Shown: positions 1 to 12,661, counted from the stretch's first letter. The stretch: DNA of 64,000 nt from Kitagawia praeruptora (GCA_037693485.1 CM075344.1:20482501-20546500), one strand, 5' to 3'. A program made the numbers and translations. Notes: generated from the letters alone by a model not told the origin.

Positions 1-1880
1 ACAAGAGCTTTAATGGCAACCTTCAGCTCTCTTTGGGTTTGTTTCTTATTACTGGAGCTTCATCCTCAATGCCCTCGACAACTATGAGAGGGTTTGGCTT
101 GACACCAACTTTCCGGTAAAGAGGGACATGAAAATATTTACTTTGGATGCTTATGCAAATGGAGTACCAAAATTTGCATATGGAGTACTTAAGGTATTAG
201 AACTTGTATATACGAGACTCAACCCGTATAACAGTAACTCTTAACTTCATTATGGATTATTATTTTAGTTTGTTGAATATTTTAGCTAATTTTAAATTTC
301 ACTCGATCAAAGTATATTACTCAGTCTTTAGTTGATAATAGGTTTGTTTAAATATACTACTCTATTTTGAAATGCTGGTGAAATATTAAGAAAAGATCGA
401 ACTCAGGATTATAGTAGTAAAAACTTTGGATCTCCTTTTATCAATTATATTAGTCATTATATTATTAAGTAGCAGGTACAATTTAATCTCGAGTGCGTAA
501 CTTTTTTTTTTTTTTGAATAATCTTATGGCTTCTCTCATAATTGTTCAATTTTCTTCATTTTTAAATGCCACGGTCTTGTTTCTATGATAAATTTATGTT
601 ACATCTAAAACAATCAATTAAATCTACACTAATTATCATATGCATGATTGATCTCTCGACTTTCATGCATTGTGCGTACTATATGCCGTTACTGGTATTA
701 ATTCTTTTTCTATATTTAAATCAAGTAAATAACTTGCACTTTTGTACTACTTGTGAAGTTTGCACGGTTGTGCAGTTAGTAGGAAGCCACTTGACTTCGA
801 TTGCTATGCATTGACTTATATCAATATCTATTTTGTGTGTATACATATAAGTATGTATAATTTGTTTTATTATTTTTTATTGGCTAGAACACATGCTCAC
901 TTCTCATACATCACTGATTTCTTGTGGTTATTACTTGCTTGTAAAATATATTATATATAAATTTTTTTAAAAAGCAATGTAGGTGGAGTTAAACTAGAAA
1001 AGATTAGACAACAATAAAATGTATTTTTTATTCACAATTATGCAAAAACAATTTGGTCTTGCTAAGCAGGTCTTAACTCCGTATTAGTATGATACAATTC
1101 GCTTTAATAGAGCTTGTACGGATTTGTTTTGGGCACATTCCAAAAGGTCTCATTCTAATTTAGTTAACTAGCAATCTGCCCCTCCTATGGACACCTGCTG
1201 AATTTGTCTCCTTTCTATGTGACCTGACTCCAACTTTATTTATAGTTGTTTTTGGGGACATTCCAAAAGGTCTCATTCTAATTTAGTTAACTGGCTGTTT
1301 ATTAACTAGCAATGTTTTTGGGGGACATTCCAAAAGGTCTCAATCTAATTTGGTTAACTGGTTGTTTATTAAGTAGCAATCTGCCCCTCCCACGGACAAC
1401 TCCTAAAAATCTTCCCATTCACACATCTTGCTCGACACGTGGTGAATGTGCCTCCTTTCCATGTGACCTGACTCCCCCTTTATATATAGTGGAAATCGAC
1501 CAGGCTCCCCCTGGTCCGATACTCTACAAAGTCCATCTGCTCCCCTTAATCTTAAGCCCAATCTGGGATAGCCCATCTACCTCTTCGTGGATCCATTCTG
1601 GAACCCATGTTAAGATCGTTATAGACCATTAGGACTAGCTTGCTCAGTCGCCTTAACTCTATTAGTATAATATTGTCTGTTTTGGGTCCAAACACCACAA
1701 AATTATTTTTGGTCATATTCAAAAGAACAAATTGTAATGTAATTAATTGACTGCTTATTAACCACAAATGTGGGACAACTCCTAACAAAAAAACAGTATG
1801 TCATATAAAAACCATATAGAAAGCAATACATTTATAACAAAGCAAATAGACCAATGAATATGGATGTTGGGCTGATTTCT
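1..1880. repeat. Right-hand part of a tandem 8-kb unit (R block plus start of S block)
   Basis: This stretch matches 10230-11856, 39586-41450 and 47658-49286 almost base for base. It begins inside the unit at the possible receptor remnant, runs through the short CATTCCAAAAGGTCTC repeats (about 1135-1400), and carries the hAT target site unoccupied at 1631-1638. It stops abruptly at about 1880 after GCTGATTTC, where other units go on to a Stowaway-like MITE. I see no intact gene here; the short ORFs recur in every unit copy and decay in different ways. Confidence 0.85.
1631..1638. other. Empty hAT target site
   Basis: AGACCATT is followed by one AGGACTAG and then CTTGCTCAG. In units 2 and 4 the same flanks carry the hAT-like element between two copies of this 8-mer. 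Confidence 0.8.
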
Positions 1881-4672
1881 ATATGGAATAGGCACCAGAC
1901 GAGATTTTATATCCGTTAGAGGGTGATGGAATAGGCACCAGACGAGATTTTATATCCGTTAATTTTAGGTCTTGATTCGATTCTTCCTCATTTTCGAGAA
2001 TTGTCAAATAACGTCATACAATATTATATTGTAGGATTATAATAAGTTTTACTAACTAGAAGAAGTTTAATTTAGTAAGTTATAAGTGAAGTCAGCCCCT
2101 CGATCAATTATCATATATGATACGTTAACAATGGGAATCCTTAACATTAATTTGAGGTACTCTACTACACTCGTCAACATATGATCCACATGCACAATTA
2201 TAACACTACACCATAGATTGCTTTGCGCAACCAAACTTGATAAAATTTCTTAAAAATCGTAGTTATTACTTGAAAAATTATGATAAATTTGGAGATATTG
2301 CAATACTTTTGAAAATTGTTACAATTGAATTGACAAAGTGTTACTTTATAAAAAAATCGAACTCTGTTGCAACGATTTCACAAAACTGTTGCCGTTGATT
2401 TAACATTTTTGGACCAATTTATTGGCGTGTTAAAAAAAAGAAGCGGGATTTTAAACTTTTTTTTGCCCGACATTACTCAAACAAGCGGGATAACTAAAAT
2501 TGTTTATATAACAATAATAGAGTGAAAGAAAAACACTTTAACTTTTTTTTTTGTCAGGGAAAAAACACTTAACTTTAAATACAAAACATAAAAATGTAAA
2601 AATATAGAAATCAAGATGAACGGAAAGAGAAGGAAAAGAAGTAAATCGAAGAGTGGAGTCAGAGCTCGAAGATTCAAGCTGAAATAGACTAAAATTCCAA
2701 TAGAGGTAGGTTCTTCCCCAAATAATTGGTTTTTAAATCGAATAGGCATGTTGATGAATGTTTCAATTAGGGTTTATTTATACTCGAAGTATTCTTTTCT
2801 TGGCCTTATTTATTGTTGATTTAAGGTTATGTTTGTTAGTTATGGCTTCAATTTGTTGTTATTGGGTTATGTTTGTGCTTCAATTTGAGATTTTTAAAGA
2901 GTAGCGAGTTTATTAATTTTGGGCTTTAGTTTGTATACATACATATTGGGTATGTGTGTATGTGTAGAGGGTATCTACACTTGAGTTTATGTTTACAATT
3001 TGAGAATTTTATTAGTGTACTTAGTTTGTAATTTAAGATTTTTGCTTCATTAATTTTAGAACTAGTTTGCATATGTATATGTGCAGAGTATATGCACTTA
3101 ATTTTATATGTTTCGATTTTTGTTTACAAGTATCATCTTCCTTTGTTGTTCTTTTCAGCTATACCCATATTTTATCTATCTATGAATTTGTGTAGAATTA
3201 CGATGAATTGGATTTGCAAAGATGAAACTCTTGCTTTAGCCATTGAAAGAAAGGTATATTTATTTATAGGCATTTCATTGATAGTGGTCTTGCATGGTAC
3301 TAGTATTATAACCTATTTAACTCAAATTTGTCAGATAAGAATACTTGAAGTTGCAATGAATTTAACGATGTAATTGTTTAGAACACCTCAGGTTGTTTGG
3401 TTAATTTGTTGATTGCAAATGGTATGCCCTTTTTTCATATCTGTGTTACTTGATTATATACGTTTGTATATGTATTTCGATTGAATGTTGCAACAGGTAC
3501 ACGACTAGGTGATTATCTAAGCTCTCAGGTTTTCTCTCCTTGTCAAGTTCCTCAATGGTAAAAAACATTTTAGACTACTCCAGGTCTATTTGATAGGTTC
3601 TTGGTATATATTATATTATTGTTAAGTTATTTGATAGGTTGTTGGTATTGTAGGTTTGTATGTAATTTTTTATGGTCCGCCTCTCCATCCTGATTTTGAC
3701 TCTGTGTTTTTTTATTCTTCTTTCTAGTGCGACTGATTCCATGATTCCAATATGTGACAACAAAGGTTTAAATTACGGACACCATCAATAATAATATATA
3801 TGTAATAGTTAGAGAAGTGGTATGGAAGTATATCATGTCGGGTGCTAATTGTAGTATGTAAACTTCTACTTTTTGATAAAAGGTTATTATATAAAATTTA
3901 AGACAGTAATGAAAAGAACGAGGAAATAAAATAATAGATTTATCAAGTACACATGAAATTATTGTTTATCCTATGTACTAGTATTATGGAAGTTTGAAGT
4001 TTAGCATGTTAATTTGCTATTGATATGCTACTCTAGCCAAATACAAGAGCTTTAATGGCAGCCTTCAGCTCTCTTTGGGTTTGTTTCTTATTACTGGAGC
4101 TTCATCCTCAATGCCCTCGACAACTATGAGAGGGTTTGGCTTGACACCAACTTTCCGGTAAAGAGGGACATGAAAATATTTACTTTGGATGCTTATGCAA
4201 ATGGAGTACCAAAATTTGCATATGGAGTACTTAAGGTATTAGAACTTGTATATACGAGCCTCAACCCGTATAACAGTAACTCTTAACTTCATTATGGATT
4301 ATTATTTTAGTTTGTTGAATATTTTAGCTAATTTTAAATTTCACTCGATCAAAGTATATTACTCAGTCTTTAGTTGATAATAGGTTTGTTTAAATATACT
4401 ACTCTATTTTGAAATGCTGGTGAAATATTAAGAAAAGATCGAACTCAGGATTATAGTAGTAAAAACTTTGGATCTCCTTTTATCAATTATATTAGTCATT
4501 ATATTATTAAGTAACAGGTACAATTTAATCTCGAGTGCGTAATTTTTTTTTTTTTGAATAATCTTATGGCTTCTCTCATAATTGTTCAATTTTCTTCATT
4601 TTTAAATGTAACGGTCTTGTTTCTATGATAAATTTATGTTACATCTAAAACAATCAATTAAATCTACACTAA
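1881..4672. repeat. Doubly truncated tandem unit (Q block joined to the start of an R block)
   Basis: The left edge joins the S block to the Q block, skipping the whole F-box inverted pair present in full units. The right edge, near 4660-4672, jumps from the R block (CTACACTAATT) to the S block (CTAAACTAATT), so the join lies in a short shared sequence. A 43-bp segment starting at 1885 is repeated at 1928. Both joins look like deletions within the array. No complete gene is present. Confidence 0.8.
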
Positions 4673-5011
4673 TTTTAGTTCTTACGAGATGTAATTAGTT
4701 TTTATGTTAAGAAATATGAAATTAATGATTTAGAAGATCTAATAAATGGCAATTTAACTACTATCAAAGTTGGTTGGGTTCTCTACACAAAAAAAAATTA
4801 ATTGACAAATATAATTTGTTATTTGAGTCTAAAAGTATGGTTTTAAAAACAACAAACATTTTCTATTTTTGGAAACTAAAAGTAATTATTGTTTTGGGCC
4901 ATTTTCAATTTTGGCATGAGCCCAAGTTTCGGCCCAAATCTCACATATATGTATGGGAATAGGTCTAGGACAAGTCGGTCTATGATTTCTTCCTACATTA
5001 CATTTAACCTA

Positions 5012-5975
5012 ATGGCAGCCGCGGCGGCCATAATGATCTCATATTTACTACACTTTCTTGGCTGCTGTACTCTCCTCTACTTCAAACCTGTTTGCAAATC
5101 ATGGAGTAAGATCATCTCTAGCCCTGAATTTGTCCAAATTCACCTTGCCAATTTCCACAAAAAGTAGCATTCTGTTCTGAGATTTACCACAAAATGGTCA
5201 AAAGTCCAAGGATGACGATTCAATTAGGCTCAACTTGCCACAATATCCTAATGGTATGTTTCTTCACAGGGACTTTTGTAATGGTTTTGTTTGTACTGCT
5301 AATGATTTTGGTAATGTTATGGTTTAAGACACTTCCAACCCTAAAAATGGAATCAGGCGTTTTATATGCTTAGGGTTTGGATGAAAATGAGAGACTACTT
5401 TCAAGAAGCATCTATTTGTGTTTCTTTTATGTGTTAATTCGGGTTTAGTTATTTTGTTCATTACTGGTTCGTCAAGCATGATGAACTTTGTTCTTATAAA
5501 CAAATACGGCACCAGATAGGCAAGGTCAGGGAATACTATGACAAACTTTTGACTAAGAATTCAATTAACACTGCAATGAGACAACAGCATATGTTAACTT
5601 TTTTTCATCATTTTGTTTAATTCTCATGAGGCAATAATTTAAATTATGAAAATTTAAATGTTTATCCCCCAATTTTATCATAGCAAATAATATGTGATGT
5701 TCGCTTGTGAAATGATAGGAGGTTTATGTTTATGCTATAATGTTATGTTCGGCGTGAATTGATAGAGAGGTCTCTGGTTATGCTGTTGATGTCTGTATAT
5801 ATATTTGCAATCACTATTCAAAAAAAAAAAGACTGAAATTTTGATACTTGTTTTTTTACGTACCATTGAACAAGTGTTGCATTAGAGAGGGAAATACCAA
5901 GATTGTGACTATTGGTTTGAAGAATTGTGAGACTGATGCTGCTATTCATTTTCCTTCTTCTAGACATGTCATTCA
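5012..5975 (+). pseudogene. F-box protein pseudogene, sense arm, unit 2
   Basis: The longest open piece (5012-5167, 51 codons) contains FKPVCKSWSKIISSPEF and a trailing IHL, which is the second half of a plant F-box (LLRFKPVCKSWxxIISSPxF). The first half, DLIFTTLSWLL, lies just upstream in another frame (from about 5034), so the domain is frameshifted. After a stop at 5165-5167, remnants of the associated region continue in broken frames to about 5975. Intact plant F-box proteins are SCF ubiquitin-ligase adaptors of roughly 350-450 residues; nothing that long is open here. It faces a diverged copy on the other strand (6243-7329). Confidence 0.75.
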
Positions 5976-6242
5976 TCGAATCAAGAACAGAAAGTTGTCA
6001 AGCTTTGACACCAAAAGCCTGTGACAAACTTGATGGAAAATTTAAATATGAATTTTAAAAGGCTTGCTATTGATATTGCTATTGATAGGGCTTTGTATTA
6101 ACAGAAAGTTAAACATTAGCAAGCTCAGCAAGCCTAGCTAGCAAACAATAAAAAGCCCATTACAGTTCATTTTTAAGCCTCTCTTTCCACCAAGTGGGTC
6201 GGTGGATTTTGGTGGCAAGGCTTGACAACTTTTTACTGTTTA

Positions 6243-7329
6243 ATCAATGAATGACATGTCTTTTTGAGAAGGAAAAACAGTTAACAGCATCAATTGCACC
6301 ATTCTTCAAACCATTAGTCACAATCTTGTTCTTTCCCTCTCTAATGTAACACTTTTTCAGCGGTAAGAAAACAAGAATCAAATTTTCATTCGTTTTGAAT
6401 AGTGGATTGCAAATATATACGCACACAGCTGCAGTATAACCATGGATCTCTTTATCAATTCACGCAAAACATAACATTATAGCACAAGCACAAACCTCCT
6501 ATCATTTCACAAGCGAACATCACATATGATTTCCTAGGATAAAGTTGCGAGATGAAGATTAAAATTTTCATAACTTATAATTATTGCCTCATAAGAATTG
6601 GATGAAATGATGGAGAAAAGTTAACACCTGCTGCTGTCTCATTGCATTGTGAATTGAATTCGTTGTCAAAAGTTTGTCATAGTATTCCCGGCCATGCCTA
6701 TCTCCTGTAAAATTTGATTATAAGCAGAAATGTAAAATTTGACTAACCAGTGATGAACAAAATAATTAAACCCCAAAACAAAAAAGAAACTAAAAAAGGT
6801 ACTCACTTTTTTTATTGAATCTGTGCACTAGGTTAACTCATCAACTTTCTTGAGTAACTCCTCCTTGGTATGAAAAAAGAGGCCAACACACAAATAAATC
6901 AGTCTACACAAGAATTTGATACATATTATCATACACATGAATCTAAAAACTCCTAAAAAAATAGCGGATCACTCATTGTACTATAATTAAGAAGTATGTA
7001 AAACGCCATTTGATTTCATTTTTAGGGTTGGAAGTGTCTTTGACCATAACTTTAGCATAATCATTAGCAGTAGAAAAAATCTATTACAAAAGCTTGGGTG
7101 AAGAAACATACGGTTAGGATATTGTGGGTCGAGCCTAATTGTTTTTATATTGGACTTCTGACCATTTTCTTGTTAATCTGAGAATAGATGGCTTTTGTTT
7201 TGTCGAAATTGGTGAGGTGAATTCGAACAAATTCAGGACTTCAGATTAACTTACTCCATGATTTGCAAAAAGGTTTGAAGGGGGAGAGTGAAAGTATAGC
7301 AGACAAGAAAGTGAAGTAAATATGAGATC
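6243..7329 (-). pseudogene. F-box protein pseudogene, antisense arm, unit 2
   Basis: Read on the minus strand, this repeats the sense pseudogene: DLIF then LSCLL in one frame, FKPFCKSWSK in another, the associated region, and a last open piece of 60 codons (6426-6244) that corresponds to about 5790-5975. The two arms are clearly homologous but diverged by substitutions and indels, so the inverted duplication is older than the tandem array. The loop between arms (5976-6242) holds no gene. The arm has about 150 bases near 6780-6990 that the sense arm lacks. Confidence 0.68.
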
Positions 7330-8802
7330 TCCGCTCTCGGAGAGAATGATGATCAGTGCCAATGTGGATATTTGGTCAAATGCAATGTAGGAAGAAATCA
7401 TAGATTTGTCCTAGACGTAATTCCATACATGCATATGTGATATTTGTGTAGAAAGAAGAAGCATATCTTCTATGTTATAAATCTATATTTTAAGTTGTTA
7501 ATTGCTATACAAATATATAGGTATATTCTTACATTGGATGAATTTGTTGCTTAAAATTTACTACGGCCTCTTTTTTGTAGATCATGCTTGATATCTATTG
7601 TTGTAGTGCTGCTGGCTACTTGTTTGAAAATTCAAAATCGATAATCGTAGGAAGATTGTTCCATTAATTATTTATTTTTTGATATTGTTTTTTGTGCAAG
7701 ACCTAGTTTTCCTAGAGTGAATGAAGGGGTTGCAGGTTTCGTATTTTGAAAACCTCTCCTGTGAATCTTAGTACAATCTTAGTCGAGGATACTCGAGGTG
7801 TGCCTTGCCCACACTTAGTCCCTCTTGCCAGAATCAAAATTAAAATTCAATTGGTTAATTTTATCTATTACAACATCAATGACAATTGCATTTTATAAAT
7901 CTTCATTTGGCATTAATATGTGTTTAATTGTTTTTGTACAAGATAGTATATAACGCACCAATACTCTCTACCTTTAAGTGGTTGATAAGTTTGGAAAAAA
8001 CTTTAATTGTGAGAAATCAATTCATCCACAATTAGAAATTCATCCAATCAACTGATCTGTACACGAATTGTTTGTTTTTATGGTTCTAAGTTTAATTCAA
8101 TTAGAGGGTGATGGAATAGGCTCCAGACGAGATTTTATATCCGTTAATTTTAGGTCTTGATTCGATTCTTCCTCATTTTCGAGAATTGTCAAATAACGTC
8201 GTACAATATTATATTTTAGGATTATAATAAGTTTTACTAACTAGAAGAAGTTTAATTTAGTAAGTTATAAGTGAAGTCAGCCCCTCGATCAATTATCATA
8301 TATGATACGTTAACAATGGGAATCCTTAACATTAATTTGAGGTACTCTACTACACTCGTCAACATATGATCCACATGCACAATTATAACACTACACCATA
8401 GATTGCTTTGCGCAACCAAACTTGATAAAATTTCTTAAAAATCGTAGTTATTACTTGAAAAATTATGATAAATTTGGAGATATTGCAATACTTTTGAAAA
8501 TTGTTACAATTGAATTGACAAAGTGTTACTTTATAAAAAAATCGAACTCTGTTGCAACGATTTCACAAAACTGTTGCCGTTGATTTAACATTTTTGGACC
8601 AATTTATTGGCGTGTTAAAAAAAAGAAGCGGGATTTTAAACTTTTTTTTGCCCGACATTACTCAAACAAGCGGGATAACTAAAATTGTTTATATAACAAT
8701 AATAGAGTGAAAGAAAAACACTTTAACTTTTTTTTTTTTGTCAGGGAAAAAACACTTAACTTTAAATACAAAACATAAAAATGTAAAAATATAGAAATCA
8801 AG
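7330..8802. other. Spacer between the F-box pair and the Q block, unit 2
   Basis: AT-rich, no ORF above about 60 codons and no recognisable domain. The same spacer lies at 36709-38181, 44758-46230 and 62614-64000, and its right part at about 1928-2615. No promoter, RNA gene or transposon end is evident. Confidence 0.5.
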
Positions 8803-9780
8803 ATGAACGGAAAGAGAAGGAAAAGAAGTAAATCGAAGAGTGGAGTCAGAGCTCGAAGATTCAAGCTGAAATACACTAAAATTCCAATAGAGGTAGGTTC
8901 TTCCCCAAATAATTGGTTTTTAAATCGAATAGGCATGTTGATGAATGTTTCAATTAGGGTTTATTTATACTCGAAGTATTCTTTTCTTGGCCTTATTTAT
9001 TGTTGATTTAAGGTTATGTTTGTTAGTTAGGGCTTCAATTTGTTGTTATTGGGTTATGTTTGTGCTTCAATTTGAGATTTTTAAAGAGTAGCGAGTTTAT
9101 TAATTTTGGGCTTTAGTTTGTATACATACATATTGGGTATGTGTGTATGTGTAGAGGGTATCTACACTTGAGTTTATGTTTACAATTTGAGAATTTTTTT
9201 AGTGTACTTAGTTTGTAATTTAAGATTTTTGCTTCATTAATTTTAGAACTAGTTTGCATATGTATATGTGCAGAGTATATGCACTTAATTTTATATGTTT
9301 CGATTTTTGTTTACAAGTATCATCTTCCTTTGTTGTTCTTTTCAGCTATACCCATATTTTATCTATCTATGAATTTGTGTAGAATTACGATGAATTGGAT
9401 TTGCAAAGATGAAACTCTTGCTTTAGCCATTGAAAGAAAGGTATATTTATTTATAGGCATTTCATTGATAGTGGTCTTGCATGGTACTAGTATTATAACC
9501 TATTTAACTCAAATTTGTCAGATAAGAATACTTGAAGTTGCAATGAATTTAACGATGTAATTGTTTAGAACACCTCAGGTTGTTTGGTTAATTTGTTGAT
9601 TGCAAATGGTATGCCCTTTTTTCATATCTGTGTTACTTGATTATATAGGTTTGTATATGTATTTCGATTGAATGTTGCAACAGGTACACGACTAGGTGAT
9701 TATCTAAGCTCTCAGGTTTTCTCTCCTTGTCAAGTTCCTCAATGGTAAAAAACATTTTAGACTACTCCAGGTCTATTTGA
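8803..9780 (+). pseudogene. Degenerate multi-exon gene of unknown family (Q block, unit 2)
   Basis: An ATG at 8803 opens 30 codons rich in Arg, Lys and Ser (MNGKRRKRSKSKSGVRARRF) ending at a good splice donor (GAG then GTAGGT at 8893). A possible second exon lies between TTTTCAG (ends 9345) and GTATAT (from 9441) and reads MNWICKDETLALAIERK, but its phase does not fit the first. A possible third follows a CAACAG near 9682 and reads TRLGDYLSSQ. I do not recognise the family. Copies begin at 2616, 38182 and 46231; in those three, codon 24 is the stop TAG, whereas here it is TAC. Most likely a dead gene piece. Confidence 0.28.
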
Positions 9781-10235
9781 TAGGTTCTTTGTATATATTA
9801 TATTATTGTTAAGTTATTTGATAGGTTGTTGGTATTGTAGGTTTGTATGTAATTTTTTATGGTCTGCCTCTCCATCCTGATTTTGACTCTGTGTTTTTTT
9901 ATTCTTCTTTCTAGTGCGACTGATTCCATGATTCCAATATGTGACAACAAAGGTTTAAATTACGGACACCATCAATAATAATATATATGTAATAGTTAGA
10001 GAAGTGGTATGGAAGTATATCATGTCGGGTGCTAATTGTAGTATGTAAACTTCTTCTTTTTGATAAAAGGTTATTATATAAAATTTAAGACAGTAATGAA
10101 AAGAACGAGGAAATAAAATAATAGATTTATCAAGTACACATGAAATTATTGTTTATCCTATGTACTAGTATTATGGAAGTTTGAGGTTTAGCCTGTGAAT
10201 TTGCTATTGATATGCTACTCTAGCAAAATACAAGA

Positions 10236-10294
10236 GCTTTAATGGCAACCTTCAGCTCTCTTTGGGTTTGTTTCTTATTACTGGAGCTTCATCC
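10236..10294 (+). pseudogene. Possible glutamate-receptor-like (GLR) C-terminal remnant
   Basis: One frame reads LMATFSSLW and, after a one-base shift, the next reads GLFLITGASSS. Together they resemble the conserved start of the last membrane segment of plant GLR channels (SxWGLFLITGxxS). The match is only about 20 residues and nothing else of a GLR is visible. Equivalent copies are at 7-65, 4049-4107, 39592-39650 and 47664-47722. Confidence 0.3.
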
Positions 10295-11334
10295 TCAATG
10301 CCCTCGACAACTATGAGAGGGTTTGGCTTGACACCAACTTTCCGGTAAAGAGGGACATGAAAATATTTACTTTGGATGCTTATGCAAATGGAGTACCAAA
10401 ATTTGCATATGGAGTACTTAAGGTATTAGAACTTGTATATAGGAGCCTCAACCCGTATAACAGTAACTCTTAACTTCATTATGGATTATTATTTTAGTTT
10501 GTTGAATATTTTAGCTAATTTTAAATTTCACTCGATCAAAGTATATTACTCAGTCTTTAGTTGATAATAGGTTTGTTTAAATATACTACTCTATTTTGAA
10601 ATGCTGGTGAAATATTAAGAAAAGATTGAACTCAGGGTTATAGTAGTAAAAACTTTGGATCTCCTTTTATCAATTATATTAGTCATTATATTATTAAGTA
10701 ACAGGTACAATTTAATCTCGAGTGCGTAATTTTTTTTTTTTTGAATAATCTTATGGCTTCTCTCATAATTGTTCAATTTTCTTCATTTTTAAATGTAACG
10801 GTCTTGTTTCTATGATAAATTTATGTTACATCTAAAACAATCAATTAAATCTACACTAATTATCATATGCATGATTGATCTCTCGACTTTCATGCATTGT
10901 GCGTACTATATGCCGTTACTGGTATTAATTCTTTTTCTATATTTAAATCAAGTAAATAACTTGCACTTTTGTACTACTTGTGAAGTTTGCACGGTTGTGC
11001 AGTTAGTAGGAAGCCACTTGACTTCGATTGCTATGCATTGACTTATATCAATATCTATTTTGTGTGTATACATATAAGTATGTATAATTTGTTTTATTAT
11101 TTTTTATTGGCAAGTACACATGCTCACTTCTCATACATCACTGATTTCTTGTGGTGATTACTTGCTTGTAAAATATATTTTATATAAATTTTTTTAAAAA
11201 GCAATGTAGGTGGAGTTAAACTAGAAAAGATTAGACTACAATAAAATGTATTTTTTATTCACAATTATGCAAAAAAAATTTGGTCTTGCTAAGTAGGTCT
11301 TAACTCCGTATTCGCTTTAATAGAGCTTGTACGG

Positions 11335-11856
11335 ATTTGTTTTGGGCACATTCCAAAAAGGTCTCATTCTAATTTAGTTAACTAGCAATCTGCCCTCCTA
11401 TGGACACCTGCTGAATTTGTCTCCTTTCTATGTGACCTGACTCCTACTTGATTTATAGTTGTTTTTGGGGACATTCCAAAAGGTCTCATTCTAATTTAGT
11501 TAATTGGTTGTTTATTAACTAGCAATGTATTTGGGGGACATTCCAAAAGGTCTCATTCTAATTTGGTTAACTGGTTGTTTATTAAGTAGCAATCTGCCCC
11601 TCCTATGGGACAACTCCTAATAATCTTCCCATTCACACATTATGCTCGACACGTGCTGAATGTGCCTCCTTTCCATGTGACCTGACTCCCCCTTGATCTA
11701 TAGTGGAAATCGACCTGGCTCCCCCTAGTCCGATACTCTACAAAGTCCATCTGCTCCCCTTAATCTTAAGCCCAATCTGGGATAGCCCATCTAGCTACCT
11801 CTTCGTGGATCCATTCTGGAGCCCATGTTAAGATCGTTATAGACCATTACGACTAG
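11335..11856. repeat. Short partial tandem repeats before the hAT site, unit 2
   Basis: The phrase CATTCCAAAAGGTCTC followed by TAATTTAGTTAACT recurs three times, with unequal spacers of about 65-120 bases and flanking CTGCCCCTCC and TGTGACCTGACTCC segments. The same set occurs at about 1135-1630, 40690-41191 and 48775-49278, and a diverged version continues to the right of the hAT site. It resembles decayed LTR or TRIM sequence, but I find no clear element ends. Confidence 0.5.
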
Positions 11857-12144
11857 TAGGGCTGTCAAAAAAATTCGAAAAATCCGATTTAAAGCGGATA
11901 TTATCCGTATCCGGATTCGAATCTTTCAATATCCGACGGATATTATCCGTATTCGTATCCGAAAATATCTGAATCCGAAATTAAGTATATATGATATATT
12001 AATATACAATTATACATTTTATTCAATTTTAAATATACAAGCATATAACCCCGTGCAATACATGATTCTTTTTTAATATTTACAATTACATAAGTTATAT
12101 TATCAAACAATATTTTAATTTATATTTATTAATTAACGTATTGT

Positions 12145-12600
12145 TGTTTCTATTTTCTTAAAAAATATTTCTCGACGATCCAATCGTACGGATGTCAAGA
12201 TATATCTAATTTAGCGATATTCCCAAATTTTCAAAAAATAAAAAATTAATTTGGTTGGAGATTTTAGTAGATCACTAATATTCTAACTAGTACTAGTGAT
12301 TTATCGCGCATTGTGGTTTCTATTTTTTAAAAAATATTTCTCGACGATCCAACCGTATGGATGTCAAGATATTTTTAATTTAGTGATATTCCCAAATTTT
12401 TAAAAAATAAAATATTAATTTGGTTGGAGATCTTAGTAGATTACTACTATTCTAACTAGTACTAGTAACTAGTGATTGTCACGGATTGTGATTTCTATTT
12501 TTTAAAAAATATTTCTCGACGATCCAACCGTAGAGATGTCAAGATATATTTAATTTAGTGATATTCCCAAATTTTCAAAAATATTATATATTATAACGAG
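12145..12600. repeat. Three tandem repeats of about 173 bp in the hAT left arm, copy 1
   Basis: Repeats start at 12145, 12316 and 12491. Each holds TTTCTCGACGATCCAA followed by a GATGTCAAGATAT phrase and TAGTGATATTCCCAAATTT. No coding potential. Copy 2 is at about 49575-50030. Confidence 0.75.
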
Positions 12601-12661
12601 TCGAACATATATAATTATATATTCTTACAAAAATATTTTTCATATAAATTTAAGTATTTTT

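Noticed and set aside
1552..1788. Recurring minus-strand frame beginning MLGVVPHLW (also 31586, 41071, 58922) as a conserved gene
   Set aside because: It crosses the hAT target site and changes its C terminus depending on whether the transposon is present; conservation is due to unit duplication.
2504..2749. Hydrophobic minus-strand frame (MPIRFKNQLFG) recurring at 8679, 38070 and 46107 as a membrane protein gene
   Set aside because: It lies antisense to the basic exon with splice donor, its C terminus shifts with poly-T length between copies, and no homologue comes to mind; recurrence is explained by the tandem array.
4044..4672. LTR pair (the direct repeat of 1-630 at 4044-4672) of a retrotransposon
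   Set aside because: There are no TG..CA ends, primer-binding site, polypurine tract or gag-pol sequence between them; the repeat is simply the next partial copy of the tandem unit.
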